A stretch of 64,000 nt of DNA from assembly GCA_029339195.1 (NCBI GenBank), contig JAPTJF010000073.1, positions 62,001 to 126,000 on the forward strand, in the 5' to 3' direction. The notes below the pieces were generated by a model. It searched no databases, was not told where the DNA came from, and saw only the letters and a program-made list of their open reading frames with translations. Both the position numbers and the translations under genes were made by a program. Source of the DNA: Micractinium sp. NFX-FRZ (lineage: Eukaryota > Chlorophyta > Trebouxiophyceae > Chlorellales > Chlorellaceae). Below, piece after piece: positions 1-10,535 of this stretch. How positions within the stretch are numbered: the stretch's first letter is position 1; each line of letters begins with the position of its first letter.

Positions 1-774
1 CCCCTTTCTGATCCGAGCGAGGCCTCCTGCCCCCTGTTTTGCCCGCCGTCTACGAAGTGGTTCTGCCCCCGCCGGTTTTCCTGGTGCGCGGGGACGTTTT
101 CACACCCTTCTGGTCTGGCCCCCTTCTGTTTTCCCAGCAGCCCTGATGGCTGCTCCGCCCTTTCCTGTTTACCCCAGCAGCCTTGAAGGCTGCTCCCGCC
201 CTGGTTTTCCCGCCGCAGCAACAGCCCTGGTGGCTGCCCCACCCCCAGTTTTCGCCTGGCTCCCCGCACCCTCGCCCTGCCTTGCCTGTACTCCTCCCCC
301 GCTTTGCCCCGTGTGACCTCCCCCTGCCTGGCTGCCCTTTGGCCCTGAGGGACCAAGGCTGCCCCATTTTGCAGGCACCTGTACCTCCTCTTGTACTGCT
401 CACCCATACACGTTTCGTCCTCGTCCTTGTTTCGTTTGCGCGCACCGCTTGTGCATGCCCCCCCGTCCTGCTAGCTGCCTGCCCGTCCTGCTAGCTGCCT
501 GCCCGCGCTGGTTTCATGCAAGTCTTGTCTGTGCACAGAGAGCAGGCAGGCATAGCATGGGAGCGGTGGGCTGTCGAGGGTTGAGGCCCCGCCAGGCGCG
601 GTCCTGCACCCCAACCCCAACCCCACGTCAGATGCCTGCCCATTCCCGTAAACGTAAACGTAAACGTAAAATGGGCGTGGATGGCCCCCATTGATTGTCA
701 AGCAGGCCGGCGGGCCCTGCCTGGGCTCCTGGGAGCGCAAGGGAGGAGGCGGCTGCTGGGTGCCGCCAAAGCAG
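1..774. other. Upstream non-coding stretch
   Basis: No convincing coding exon is seen. The open frames here are proline/glycine-rich and lack recognisable motifs. A short direct repeat of TAAACG units lies near 647-669. The first 400 bases hold repeated pyrimidine-rich segments of the type seen in introns of this genome, so this may be intron or 3' sequence of a gene that begins outside the window. Confidence 0.4.
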
Positions 775-966
775 GGGAGGGACAGCCTGGAGGTGGAACA
801 GGACGCCAACTATATCAAGGTGTGTGTTGTGTGCTCAGTGGCACGGTTAGCGGCTAGCTTAGCCCCTCTGCCGGCGTGCTGTGTTGCGCTGCGCGTGCCG
901 CCGCCAGGATGCCCCCAGGAAGAGGATGGCACCTTCCGCCACATCTGCCGTTTCCAATTTGGCTAA
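775..966 (+). CDS. Possible last two exons of an upstream gene
   Basis: A weak model joins 775-819 to 919-966 and ends at TAA. The donor after 819 is AAG|GTGTGT and the acceptor is CCCCCAG|GAAG. The predicted tail reads ...YIKEEDGTFRHICRFQFG. It is short, I do not recognise a family, and an earlier AG at 909 would give a different frame and tail. It would be the C-terminus of a gene starting left of the window. Transcript evidence is needed to accept it. Confidence 0.2.
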   Translation, partial: GRDSLEVEQDANYIKVCVVCSVARLAASLAPLPACCVALRVPPPGCPQEEDGTFRHICRFQFG

Positions 967-1011
967 TTCGACCACTTCAGTCTGATCGCGTCTCCAAACG
1001 GGCTGCAGCGT

Positions 1012-3168
1012 ATGGCCGACCCCGCCGCCCTCACCGCTCTCAGCGAGGCTTTCCCCGGCCTGCCGCTATCGACAATAAAGGCTGCCCTGCGGCACAGCCA
1101 GGGCAATGTTGACTTAGCCGCGACCTCTTTGCTGCAGGTAAGGGTACCGAGGCCAAACCGAGGTCACCGCCGCCTGCACAGCGCGACCGCTGCCAGGCAG
1201 CTGCTGCACTGTTCATTAACCTGCCTTTGCTGGCACATCCACGCCCCTTTGCCGCTGCAGAACCAGGAGCTCATAGGCGGCAGCAAAGGCAGGCGGCACA
1301 ACACGTCATGGGGCACGCTTTCAGAGGCGGCGGGCCAGCGGCAGCGCCAGCCAGTGGCGCCACGCTTCATGCCATCTGCCCACCGCCAGTCTGGCATCAG
1401 CGATGTGCTGCTTACCTCTTCAGATTTCCCTCAAGGTCTCACGCCAGAAGGCGGCTCTTCAGCGCTGCTTCAGCGTCAGCCGCCCCCTGATTCGGGTGCC
1501 GCTCATGGGCAGGTTTGGGGGGCGGCCCAGCCGGCGCACCGGCAGCAGCCACGGAGCGACCGGCAGCAGCAACAACCGCCTCAGCAGCAGCAGCAGCGGC
1601 AGCGGCGGCAACAGCAGTATGGGCAGCGGCAAGATCCAGCCATCTCCTATGAGCAACGGCTGCTGGAGCAGCACGCCTGGGCTGGGCGGGAGCTTGTGGC
1701 AGCAGTGCTGGCTGCATGCCAGGGCGACGCTGGCGCCGCAGCCGCTGCTCTGGCCGACATGGTTGCCGACGATTCACCGGCACTAAGCGCACCGCATGTG
1801 CCCGCCAGCAGCAGCAACGCCATGGCACAGCCAGCGGAGCGGCCAGGCGGCCCGTTGGCATGCAGCCAGGCTCCATCTGTCGGTGCTGCCGCCGATGGCA
1901 GCCGCGGCAGCAGACACTTGGGTGGGTGCACCGCCAGAAATGGCGATTTGCCAGGTGCAGATGAGGGGGAGGCAGAGGAGCCATCAGATCCGTACTACCG
2001 CCACCGCCGCCGGGCGCTGCAGCTGAGCCGACGTTGGCAGCAGGCCGCCCGGGGCGCCGGGGCGGCCTACGCCGCTGGCCAGCACTCCACGGCTCGCCAG
2101 CTGGCGGCGCAGGCGCAGCGGCTGCGTCTCGACGCTCTGGCGGCGCATGCGGAGGCAGCCGAGAGAATAGAGCTTGAGAACAACCAAGACAAGAGGTGGG
2201 GGCACAGACAGATGTGGCAAGGCTGCTTTACTTGTGGCCTTGCAAGCCGGGGTGACGTGGGGCATGTGGGTGGGCAGAGGGGTGCCAGTAGTGCTTGGCA
2301 TGTGGCCCTTGCTGCCAGCTGGCGCTTCTGGACCTGGGGCCCCGCCCAAGCATGCGCATACGGCACACGCCCTGCCTGGCCACCCAGCATTGCTGGCACA
2401 CAGTGCAACGTACAGGGGCACCTTGGAAAGTCCAGGGGCGCCTTGGGCCACAATCCGATCCCCCGCCTCTGCCCCCATCCTCCCCTCTCTGTGCAGCCTC
2501 TTTGAGATCGACCTGTGAGTCCGAGCCCGAGTGTGTGTGTTTTGAGAAAGGGAGGCTAGAATGAGGGGAGGCGCTAAGAACAGGCACTAGCAGGGCGTCC
2601 GTGGCATGGTGGGCTACAATTCAACCTGACCTCCTCGCTTCCCCCCAGTCTCAATCTCCAGCCCGCGGTCCTGTTGGCACAGTAGGCCTATGCTGCAGGT
2701 GCAGCTGCATTCTATGTACATAGAAAGATTTGACTTGCAGATTCTGTCCCATTTTGCAAGTCCCCCTGGGGCTCCTCCCTCACCCCTGCTTGCTGCCTCT
2801 CCCTCCCCACCTCCCCTCCCCCCCAAACCAGGCACGGCCTGCATGCCGACGAGGCTGTGGCTGCGCTGGATCGTCGGCTGGAGCTGCTGCACAGCCTGCT
2901 GGCCGACCCCGCCACGTCAGCTGCCGCTGCCAGCGGGGCGCCAGCGGGGCGCCAGCGGCTGCGCGTCGTGGTGGGTCGCGGCGCGCACAGCAGCGGTGGC
3001 GAGGCTAGCGTCCCACGAGTGGTGGAGGGCCATCTGCGGGCGGCAGGGCTGCGTTTCAGCCAGCGCCTGGGCGCCGTCGACGTGCAGTTGCGTGGAGCTG
3101 CGGGCCTTGCTGCGGCCGCCGCCGCCGCCGCGCCAGCTGGGGGAGGCCCACGGGCGGCGTCTCGGTGA
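1012..3168 (+). CDS. CUE-DUF1771-Smr domain protein
   Basis: Four exons (1012-1137, 1261-2195, 2497-2514, 2832-3168) join in frame to 471 residues. Residues 1-42 form a CUE/UBA-like helical bundle (ALSEAFPGLPLSTIKAAL), and a second similar segment lies near 173-210. Residues about 285-354 match DUF1771 (DPYYRHRRRALQLSRRW, alanine- and arginine-rich). The C-terminus is an Smr domain with DLHGLHADEA and VVVGRGAHS, the two hallmark motifs. The 18-nt third exon supplies SLFEID just before DLHGLH. This order matches plant CID5-7-type proteins, thought to bind ubiquitin or RNA through CUE and Smr; I see no clear PAM2 motif. Smr domains are often nucleases, but activity here is inference. The linker is glutamine-rich (positions 1560-1630). 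The start is the first ATG of the CUE exon. Confidence 0.85.
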
Positions 3169-3787
3169 CAGTGCCTGCTTGCTTGCCTGCGTTGCCTTCC
3201 CGCCGTTCTTTGTGATTGGAAGATTTTGAACAGTCAGGGTCGTCGACATGGGAAGGCATGGTTCCCCCTGTCGGCCAGCAGTGCCAGCCAGTGGCGGCAC
3301 CCATGGGTTCCATTGGCAAGCGACACACTTGCAGCCGCGTGCCTTGCGGGTGGCTGTCTCAGAGCTGCGTGCTCTAATCTGTCTGGCTTGCACTTATGCG
3401 GTCGCCCTGAAAAGTGAATCCAGCGGCCAAGCCATGGGGCCTTTACGCTGCTACAGCCCAGAGAGCACTCATGGTGCCCGCTGGGCTCCCCGCTGCTGGG
3501 TGCGGTCTCAGCAGCACTCACATTCTTCCGTGCAACCTGTTCAGCAGCGGCACGCCTAAGTCACCCCTCTTAGGTGACCCCCTCTCTCACCTAAGAGAGC
3601 GGTCCTCTTAGGTCCCTCTCTAACCTGCAGCCCGGGCTGCTGCTGCGCCTGCTGGGCCTGCTCGTGGAGTCTGATCGTGCTTGCTCGGCCGCGGCCTCGG
3701 ACACAGACGCAGCATCATCTGTGGCCTTGCTCCCGGTAGCACGCGCATAAAGGGGCGTGCTCACGTCCTGACGCGCGCGAGCGAGAA
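3169..3787. other. Intergenic, contains a hairpin
   Basis: No gene seen. It holds a perfect inverted repeat (listed separately) and should include the 3' end of the Smr gene and the promoter of the coiled-coil/ankyrin gene. Confidence 0.6.
3567..3597. repeat. Perfect 11-bp inverted repeat with 9-nt loop
   Basis: CTCTTAGGTGA at 3567-3577 is the exact reverse complement of TCACCTAAGAG at 3587-3597. Related CCTAAG and CCTCTTAGGT pieces flank it (3555-3560 and 3602-3612). It could fold as an RNA hairpin in a UTR or mark a small decayed palindromic element. Confidence 0.8.
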
Positions 3788-6700
3788 ATGGCGCCGCCTC
3801 TCGCTGCAGCCCTGGCCCCAGTGGCAGCTGCCATTGCAATTGTGGCGTGCCAGCATGCTGGAGCGCAGCAGCAGGCATTGACAGCAGAGGCTGGCGAGCG
3901 GCTGCTGGAAGCAGAGGTTCGTGAGCGGGAGGCAGCAGAGGCCAGTGCCGCAGAACAGGCGCTCCGGCTGCGAGCGGCAGAGCGGGGCTGGGCCGCAGCG
4001 GAAGCGGCTTTGGGTGTGCTGCGGCAGACAGTGAAGAGGGAGCGTTGTGCAGTGGCAGCAGCAAAGCGGCAGATGGAGGAGCTGAGCATGGCCAAGGAGG
4101 CAGCCGAGGCTGCTGCTGCACAACTGCGTGACAAGCTCCAAGCTGTGCGCGATGCACTGAAAGCAGCAAAGCGGCTGGTTCAGGAGGACTGCACAGGGAG
4201 GGCAGCTGCGGAGGCCCAAGCAGCAGGGCTGCAGCAGGAGGTGGAGGCCATGCAGGGTGCAGTGGCCGCGGCAAACCGGCTGGTGCAGGAGGAGTGGGCG
4301 GGCAGGACGGCAGCGGAGGCTTGTGCAGCCAAGCTGCGGCTGGAGCTGCAGGCTGCGCAGCGTGCACTGACGAAAGCACAGCGAGCGCAACTGGTGGCGG
4401 AGACAGAGCAGGCCGTTTCAGAGGTCAAGCGGCACAGCCTGGAGCTAGAGCTGGAGGCAGAGCGCTCTCATGCGGTTGCAGCAAACCGGCTGCTGGAGCA
4501 GACGAGGGTGTGCTGCCTGGCTGCCGAGGCCAGGGCGGCAGAGCTGCAGCAGCACGCGGCTGCAGCCGAGGCCGATAAGGCAGCGCTGCAGCAGCTGGGG
4601 CAGAGCCTGGCTGCAGCAGAGGCCAGCAGGGCGGCAGCCGAGGCGGTGGCGGCGGCCCGCACCCTGCGGCTCCTGGCTCACGAGGGCAGCAGGGGCGTGA
4701 TCGAGACGACTGCAGGCTGCGCCCTCAAGGTCCGTGCAAGTTGCGTCTCTCAAACATGCTCATGCGCAAACACACCTTGCAGCTTGCGGTTCTAAGCCTG
4801 GACCATCATGGCTTGATGCTCCCTGAATGCAGGTGCTGCTCCCTCACGCTGGCCAGCAGCACAGCGTGGGCCCACTACGCTCGCTGGCTGAGGTGCACCT
4901 CGTGCTCGACATGCTGGCCAGTGAGTGATTGCAGCGCTGTAACAAAGGGTTGGCTGCTCTGGGTGCACAGGCTGCGTGTTGCCGGACTGCTGGGCAGCAT
5001 GCACGTGCATTGTGTTCCAATGCCTGCTGACCGCGTCGGCGCCCCATGTGTCTTGTTGCTTGCAGTCAAGCACGCATCAGATGCAGGGCACGCGGAAGTT
5101 CCTCTCTACTTGCACCACAAGCCCAGGTCAGCCCTGCTGCTCTGGCGAGGTGCCTGCTGTTTGGTTCACAACGTTGCACTGTTGCCAGCGCGCATGCCCG
5201 GTGCATGCCCGCTGCTCGTAAGTGGTCACGACTGCTGCGCCATGCTGCACAACAGTCGTTGCCAATTCGCGCAGTGAAGTTGCATTGTGCACCCTCGCCC
5301 CTGCCCGCCGCTTCAGGTTTAGCCTGGCCGCCAGCGGCCTGCTTGGAGGCGAGCTGTGCCGGGCGAGCTTTGGTCAGCTGGTGGGTCAGCTGCAGGCCTG
5401 TGTGGTGCAGGTCAAGTCAGGTAGGGGCATGCTTGCTATGCCGGGCTATGCCATGCTGTGCTGTGCCGTGCTGTGCCGTGCTGTGCCGTGCTGTGCTGTG
5501 CTGTGCTGCCCAGCCCTGAAGTTGCCTGGCAGTGTGTGCCAGACATGCGGGGTTCCCATGCGGCCACCATCCTGCCTCGAGCTAGCCTCCAACCCTGCCT
5601 GTGATGCTACAGCCGATGAAGACGGTCTGGCAGAGCCGCCTGCATCCGACCTGCTGAGGGCCGCTGCTCGCCTGGGGCATAGTCCCTGTGCAGCACTGCT
5701 GCTGACTCTAGCGCCCAACGCTGCAGCATCAGTGTCATCTGGAGAGACGCAGGTGCATGCGGCGGCCGTGGGAGGCAGCGCAATTCTAGTGCAGATGCTT
5801 CTGGCTGCGGCCCCACAGCTGGCGACAGCCAAGGACCAGCAGGGCAGGTCAGCGCTGCATGTGGTCGCGCAGCACGGCCACGTGGCAGCAATGGTGCCGC
5901 TCGTGGCAGCCGCCCCCAGCATGGCATCCGCCCCTGATAACGATGGCAGGCTGCCACTTCACGAGGCGGCCATGCATGGCTCAATGGCGGCGATGCAGCT
6001 GCTTCTGGCAGCCGCCCCTGCCTCTGCTCGGGCGAGGGACAACCAAGGCCTGACGTCGCTGCACGTGTCTGCCCAGCACGGCAGCGTGGCGAGCATGCAG
6101 CTCCTACTGGCGGCTGCTCAGGACACTGCAGCAGCGGTGGACAATGAGCTGAGGACTCCGCTGCACTGGGCTGCGGAAGGCGGCTTCACAGCAGCGGCAA
6201 AGCTGCTGATGACCGTTGCTCCTGGCACTGCCACTGCACGAGACGGCTCGCAGCAGGTGCCAGCACATTTGGCCGCCATGCACGGCCATGTGGCAACTCT
6301 GCACCTGCTGCTCACGGCAGCCCCTCAAACTGCGACAGCAGTGGATGACCTAGGCAGCACTCCCCTCCACGTTGCAGCCGGGGCAGGCTGCGCACCTGTC
6401 GTTGCGCTCCTCCTGGCTGCGGCGCCCGGCACTGCTGGGGTGGCTAATGCATACGGCCGCCTGCCGCTGCACCAGGCCGCAGAGGGTGGGCACACGGCAG
6501 CTGCTGAGCTGCTGGTGGCAGCCGCTCCTGGGGCAACGTCACTGGTTGATGCAGACGGCTGGCTGCCCCTGCAGCTGGCTGCCTTTCAAGGGCACACAGC
6601 GGTTGTGCAGCTCTTGCTGACAGCAGCGCCCCACACTGGCACAGCTGCCAGTGAAGAGGGGTGGACGGCCATGCACCTGGCAGCCGAAGGCGGCCATGTT

Positions 6701-7264
6701 GAGACAATGCGTGTCCTGCTGGCAGCAGCGCCTGGCACCGCTGCCGCCGCGAGCGACACCCTCTGCACGCCCCTGCATTCGGCCGCCGGGGGCGGGCATG
6801 CAGCTGCCGTGGAGCTGCTGCTCGCCGCGGCTCCATCAACAGCTACAGCCGTCACTTCCACTGGGTACACGCCGTTGCAGCTGGCTTTGCACGGCATGCA
6901 CATCGCTGCTGCGCGTGCGCTGCTTGGGGCAGGCTCAGCGCGCAACGTGCTTGCTGCCTTGCAGGCTGCTGGCATCGCCGCCCTCCCCCTGTTTGCCGAC
7001 TTTGTCAGCATCCGCCTGCCTCTGGATGACAAGCAGTGGACACTGCTGCCCACCCCCTGCCCTGCACTGCACCGTGTGTTCCCTGCGGCGCTGGCCCACT
7101 CCACCAGCCAGGCAAAGCAGCTGCTGCGCCACCTGCCGCAAACAGACGTCTGCCGACTGCGCACCTTTGCGCTCTCCTTGGCGCGCGTGCAGCGCGACCT
7201 GGGCACTCCTCTCCCTGCCCTGCTGGTGCAGAGGCTGCTGTCCCTGGCTTTCGACGCCACATAG
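3788..7264 (+). CDS. Coiled-coil and ankyrin-repeat protein
   Basis: A five-exon model (3788-4729, 4833-4920, 5066-5126, 5317-5410, 5543-7264) keeps one frame for 968 residues. Residues about 25-310 are an alanine/glutamate/leucine-rich coiled coil. Residues 315-395 are an unrecognised linker domain (LAEVHLVLDMLA, FSLAASGLLGGELC). About 430-860 carries roughly 13 ankyrin repeats of 33-34 residues (TPLHWAAEGG, LLLAAAP). The last 100 residues form an unnamed domain beginning LPLFADFV that recurs in the ankyrin gene at 9757. The frame also stays open through intron 4, so a separate ankyrin gene starting at ATG 5558 (568 residues) is a real alternative. Function unknown; ankyrins suggest a protein-binding scaffold. 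TGTAA motifs follow the stop. Confidence 0.7.
5449..5512. repeat. TGCTGTGC microsatellite in intron 4
   Basis: Runs of TGCTGTGCCG and TGCTGTGC fill most of the last intron of the coiled-coil/ankyrin model. The frame is open through them and would give a cysteine/alanine/leucine stretch, which I treat as intron read-through, not protein. Confidence 0.8.
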
Positions 7265-7654
7265 TGCATCCAACGCTCCCTGACTGTGTTTCATGGGCCA
7301 CATTTGTTCTGTAAGCATCTATAAATTCTCCTTGCCCTAAAGTGCATTGAACCTGTAAGCACGCTTGGTACAGAGAGCACGCTTGGCAGTGCAGTTGGCA
7401 AGGGGGAGGGGTGTTGTGAACAGCTGGGGCGAGAAGCAAGGAGGGATGTAGTGATGCGGTCAGCGTCAGTGCTAGTGTACAGTGTAGGCAGGGTCGGTTG
7501 AGGTTGTGGTATGGTGGCAGAGGGGAGAGCAAAAAGTCGGGTACAGAGACGGGAGTGGGTGCAGTGGGCAGTGCCCATGACAGGCAGCAGGGCGGCAGCT
7601 GATGAATGCAGCAAGTGGCGGCGGCCAGTGCCGCCCAATGCTCCAGCCGCTCTC
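7265..7654. other. Convergent 3' intergenic region
   Basis: Lies between the stop codons of two convergent genes. It holds two TGTAA motifs on the + strand and no gene-like frame. Confidence 0.6.
7310..7314 (+). terminator. Putative TGTAA poly(A) signal, ankyrin gene
   Basis: TGTAA lies 46 nt after the stop; a second copy is at 7354-7358. TGTAA is the usual chlorophyte poly(A) signal. Confidence 0.5.
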
Positions 7655-9041
7655 TTAGCCCACCGGCTCCACCGCCCGGTTGGCCCACGCCTTGCTGGAG
7701 GCATGCACCGGCTCCAGCTGCGCCGCGATAGGCTGCATGGAGGGCAGTGCAGGCGGTGCAGAGGGATTGAGCGGGACAGCAGCAGAAGTGGTAGCACAGC
7801 GGCAGGACCGTGCAACTATCCCTGCAGGGTGCTCAAACCAGCTGCCAGGCTCCAGGCTGGGAAGCACGCTTCAGGCAGACGGACGGCAAAATGTGCATGC
7901 GAGCAGGCTTACCAGGCAAAGATGCTGCTTCCACACGCTCCTCTGCCTGCCTGCCATTGGCAATAAACCCGCACCTGCTCCTTCCCATCCCACCCACTCA
8001 TGCCACATCCGCACCCAACTCTGTCCCACCCCGCGCACCTGCGCCTTTGCCGCCAGCTCCTGCGCCGCGGCCCGCCGCTCACCCAGCGCCCCCTCCAGCT
8101 CAACATTGCGCGCCTGGCACTGCTCCAGCACCGCCCTCAGGCTCTCCACCTCCGCCTGCTTGGCGCGCAGCAGGCCCAGCCGGATGGCGCGGGTGGGACC
8201 CAGGGCCGGCTGCCTGCGGGGTGGATGAGTAGGGACCCAGGCAGGGTGGCGGCAGTGACGGGGTGCTAGTGATGAGTGGTGATGGTGCTAGTGGTCAGCA
8301 GCCAAAGTGGCGATGGTGCTAGTGGGCAGCAGCCAAAGTGGTGGTGGTGCTAATGGGCAGAAGCCAAAGTGGTGGTGGTGCTAATGGGCAGAAGCCAAAG
8401 GCAGCCAAAGGTCCGGCGCTTGCTGGCGTGAGCGCGGCTGCAGCGCTCCCTGGGCCGAAGAATGCGCCCTTTAGTGGCCGCTGCCACCATGGCTGAGCAC
8501 AGGTTTGGTGGCAGGCAGTGCTGCCGGGCCACACCTTGCCCATCGCCCAGCATGCAACTGCCGCCCCATCAAGCCACCCAGGGCATGCCGCACCTGGCCG
8601 CCTCTGCCGCGTCGCCGTCTGCAATGCCCTGCTCCTCACACAGCGTCTCCAGGGTGGCCAGCTTGTCCCTCAGCCCATGCTCCTCACACAGCTCGTCAAA
8701 GTCCGACTCGATGTTGACCCGTGTGTGGTGCAGCGCCTGGGTGGCCAGCGAGGGGGCCGAATGGTGAGGTGGGTGCTGGGCATTTTGGGCAGGGGGTGCC
8801 GACAGGTGGCGGCAGCTGGTGGGGCGGGTGGGACAGCAGCGGGCGCGCAAGGCAGGCGCCGACTCACCTGCTTGTAGCCGCGGAATAGGTCGGCCACCAG
8901 GTGCTCGGTGAGCCCCGGGAACTGCTCTGCAAATTGCTCATAATCGAGCGGGCGCAGCGCGTACTTGACGGTTCGGTGGAACGCGTCCTCCAGCGCCCGC
9001 AGACGCCGGCCGTGCTGCCGCCGCGCCTCCCGCTGGCTCAT
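7655..9041 (-). CDS. NNF1: Kinetochore protein NNF1 (Mis12/MIND complex)
   Basis: Four exons on the minus strand (9041-8868, 8736-8594, 8213-8039, 7732-7655) join in frame to 189 residues, about the size of plant and animal Nnf1/PMF1. The N-terminal half has the family pattern: a helix with ALEDAFHRTVKYAL, then YEQFAEQFPGL, then HHTRVNIESDFDELCEEHGL followed by LATLETLCEEQG. The third exon encodes a heptad-rich coiled coil (ESLRAVLEQCQARNVELEGAL). In known systems Nnf1 pairs with Mis12 to link centromeric chromatin to the Ndc80 complex. The start is the first ATG. Recognition is from memory of plant NNF1; a generic coiled-coil protein is the alternative. Intron 2 carries a 33-36 bp tandem repeat. 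Confidence 0.75.
8279..8403. repeat. Tandem repeat of about 35 bp in NNF1 intron 2
   Basis: About four degenerate copies of a unit reading GGTGCTAGTGGGCAGCAGCC plus AAAGTGG. The last two copies are nearly identical and the first two differ by a few bases. Wholly intronic. Confidence 0.85.
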
Positions 9042-9756
9042 CCCGCCCCTTCGCCGGTTCCACGACCAACTGTGCTGCCAAAGGTGGTGGCCACAGGCCT
9101 ACAGGAGGCCCTGTGCGTGGCGGAGAGTTGAGCAGGTGGGCTGCTGAGCAGGTGCGCAACTGTCGAGGTTTAGAACCGTGCGAAACCGAGCCCTGAGAAC
9201 TTGCGTGATGCTGGAGAATGCACGCTGTCGCCCACAGGCTGCTCATTTGAGACGCCTGCTGCGGCCTGCTGAGCTGAGCGGCATTGCTAGCTCTGCGGCC
9301 TGTGATCGGTGCCCAGTGATTTGCTCGATCGACTCCGCCTTGGGCAGCAGCAGGGGAGTTGCGCCGTCTCACTGTGTGGAGAGCGGCGGGAGCGCAGGTG
9401 CGCTGCCACCAACTACAAGGTCCCGTGCGCTAGCACAGACAGGCCGTGCGCCCTGCTGCATGACCGAATCAGGCTGCTGGCAAATCACAGCATAAGGGGA
9501 CAGCGGTCACACGTTTCTCACACAAATGACGCGCATTCCGCAGAATTACACTTGAATCGCACATCAGGACATAGTTCACATATTGAGTCGCTCACAAAGG
9601 AAACAAAACCAGGAAGCAGGAAGCAGGAAGCAGAAAGCAGGGACCACACTCAGGTAGGCGGTCTGACGCCATCGCCAGTGGTCCATCAGGCTTGCAGCTA
9701 GTCAATTGCACCGTGCATCCGGCGTCGATCGCGCTGCTGAAAAGGTATAATGGTGG
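9042..9756. other. Intergenic between NNF1 and second ankyrin gene
   Basis: Holds the NNF1 promoter side and the 3' side of the minus-strand ankyrin gene. A short run of GGAAGCA repeats sits at 9610-9640. It is less GC-rich than its surroundings around 9490-9620. No gene seen. Confidence 0.5.
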
Positions 9757-10535
9757 TTAGCCCAGGGCCAGCCCCAGCACCTGCTGCACCAGAGGCGCAG
9801 GCAGGGGCACATGCGTGCGCGGGGGGGCGCGCGCCAGGCACAGCGCTGCTGTGCGTAGGCGCTGCACGTCTGCAGCCAGCAGGTGCACCACCAGGTGGCG
9901 GGCCTGGGCGGGGGAGTGGGCCAGGGCTGCAGGCAGAGCGCGTCCCAGGCCGGGGCAGGGTGCCGGCACCAGCGCCCACTCCTGGGCGGTGAGCGGTGGG
10001 CGCCCAATGACAAAGTCGGCAAACAGGGGCAGCTGACCTGCCTGTGCCAGGGCTGTCAGCACGCGCAGTGCCGGGCCGTAGGGAAGCATGCAGCGGGCGG
10101 TTGCCACGCGGGGAAAAAAACCCAATGCCGCCTCTAGTGGTGTCTTGCCCTCCTCGTCTTCAGACTCAGCGGCCGTTGGCGCTGCTGCCACTAGGAACCC
10201 TGCCGCAGTGGCGCGGCCCATAGCTGCCGCCAGGTGGAGAGGAGACTTGCCTTGCTCAGTGGCGGCCGCTGCAGTGGCTGGCGCTGCCTCCAGCAGGAGC
10301 TGTACGGCAGCAGAACGCCCCTCGAAAGCTGCATAGTGCAGAAGCGTCCAGCTCTTGTGGTTTGTTCCTGCTGCCACCTCCGGTTGCGCTGATAGCAGCG
10401 CCCGCAGCCCAGGAATGTCCCCTGTCCTGAGGGCCCTGAGGGCGACAAAGAAGCTGTCTTGTTGCTCCACGCCATATTCTTCTTCAAGTTCACTTTCAGT
10501 TTCAAGGTCGAGGTACCTCAGCAGCGGATGATTTC
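9757..10535 (-). CDS. Short ankyrin protein, last exon; shared C-terminal domain
   Basis: An open frame of 259 codons runs to TAA at 9757. No in-frame ATG lies near its upper end, but TTGCAG immediately precedes 10535, so this is most likely a terminal exon whose first exon lies in 10536-11000 and was not identified. It begins EIIR/GNHPLLRYLDLETE and has about three ankyrin repeats (WTLLHYAAFEG, KSPLHLAAAMG, KTPLEAALGF). The final 100 residues match the end of the 3788-7264 protein: LPLFADFV, W-x-L-x-P-x-PCP, PAALAHS, RLRT-x-AL-x-LAR, and PLPA-x-LVQ. The two genes are probably paralogues separated by NNF1. Function unknown. Confidence 0.75.

Noticed and set aside
5222..5557. In-frame upstream extension of the ankyrin frame through the TGCTGTGC repeat
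   Set aside because: The stretch encodes a monotonous Cys/Ala/Leu run, sits between a good donor and a good acceptor that keep phase, and looks like intron.
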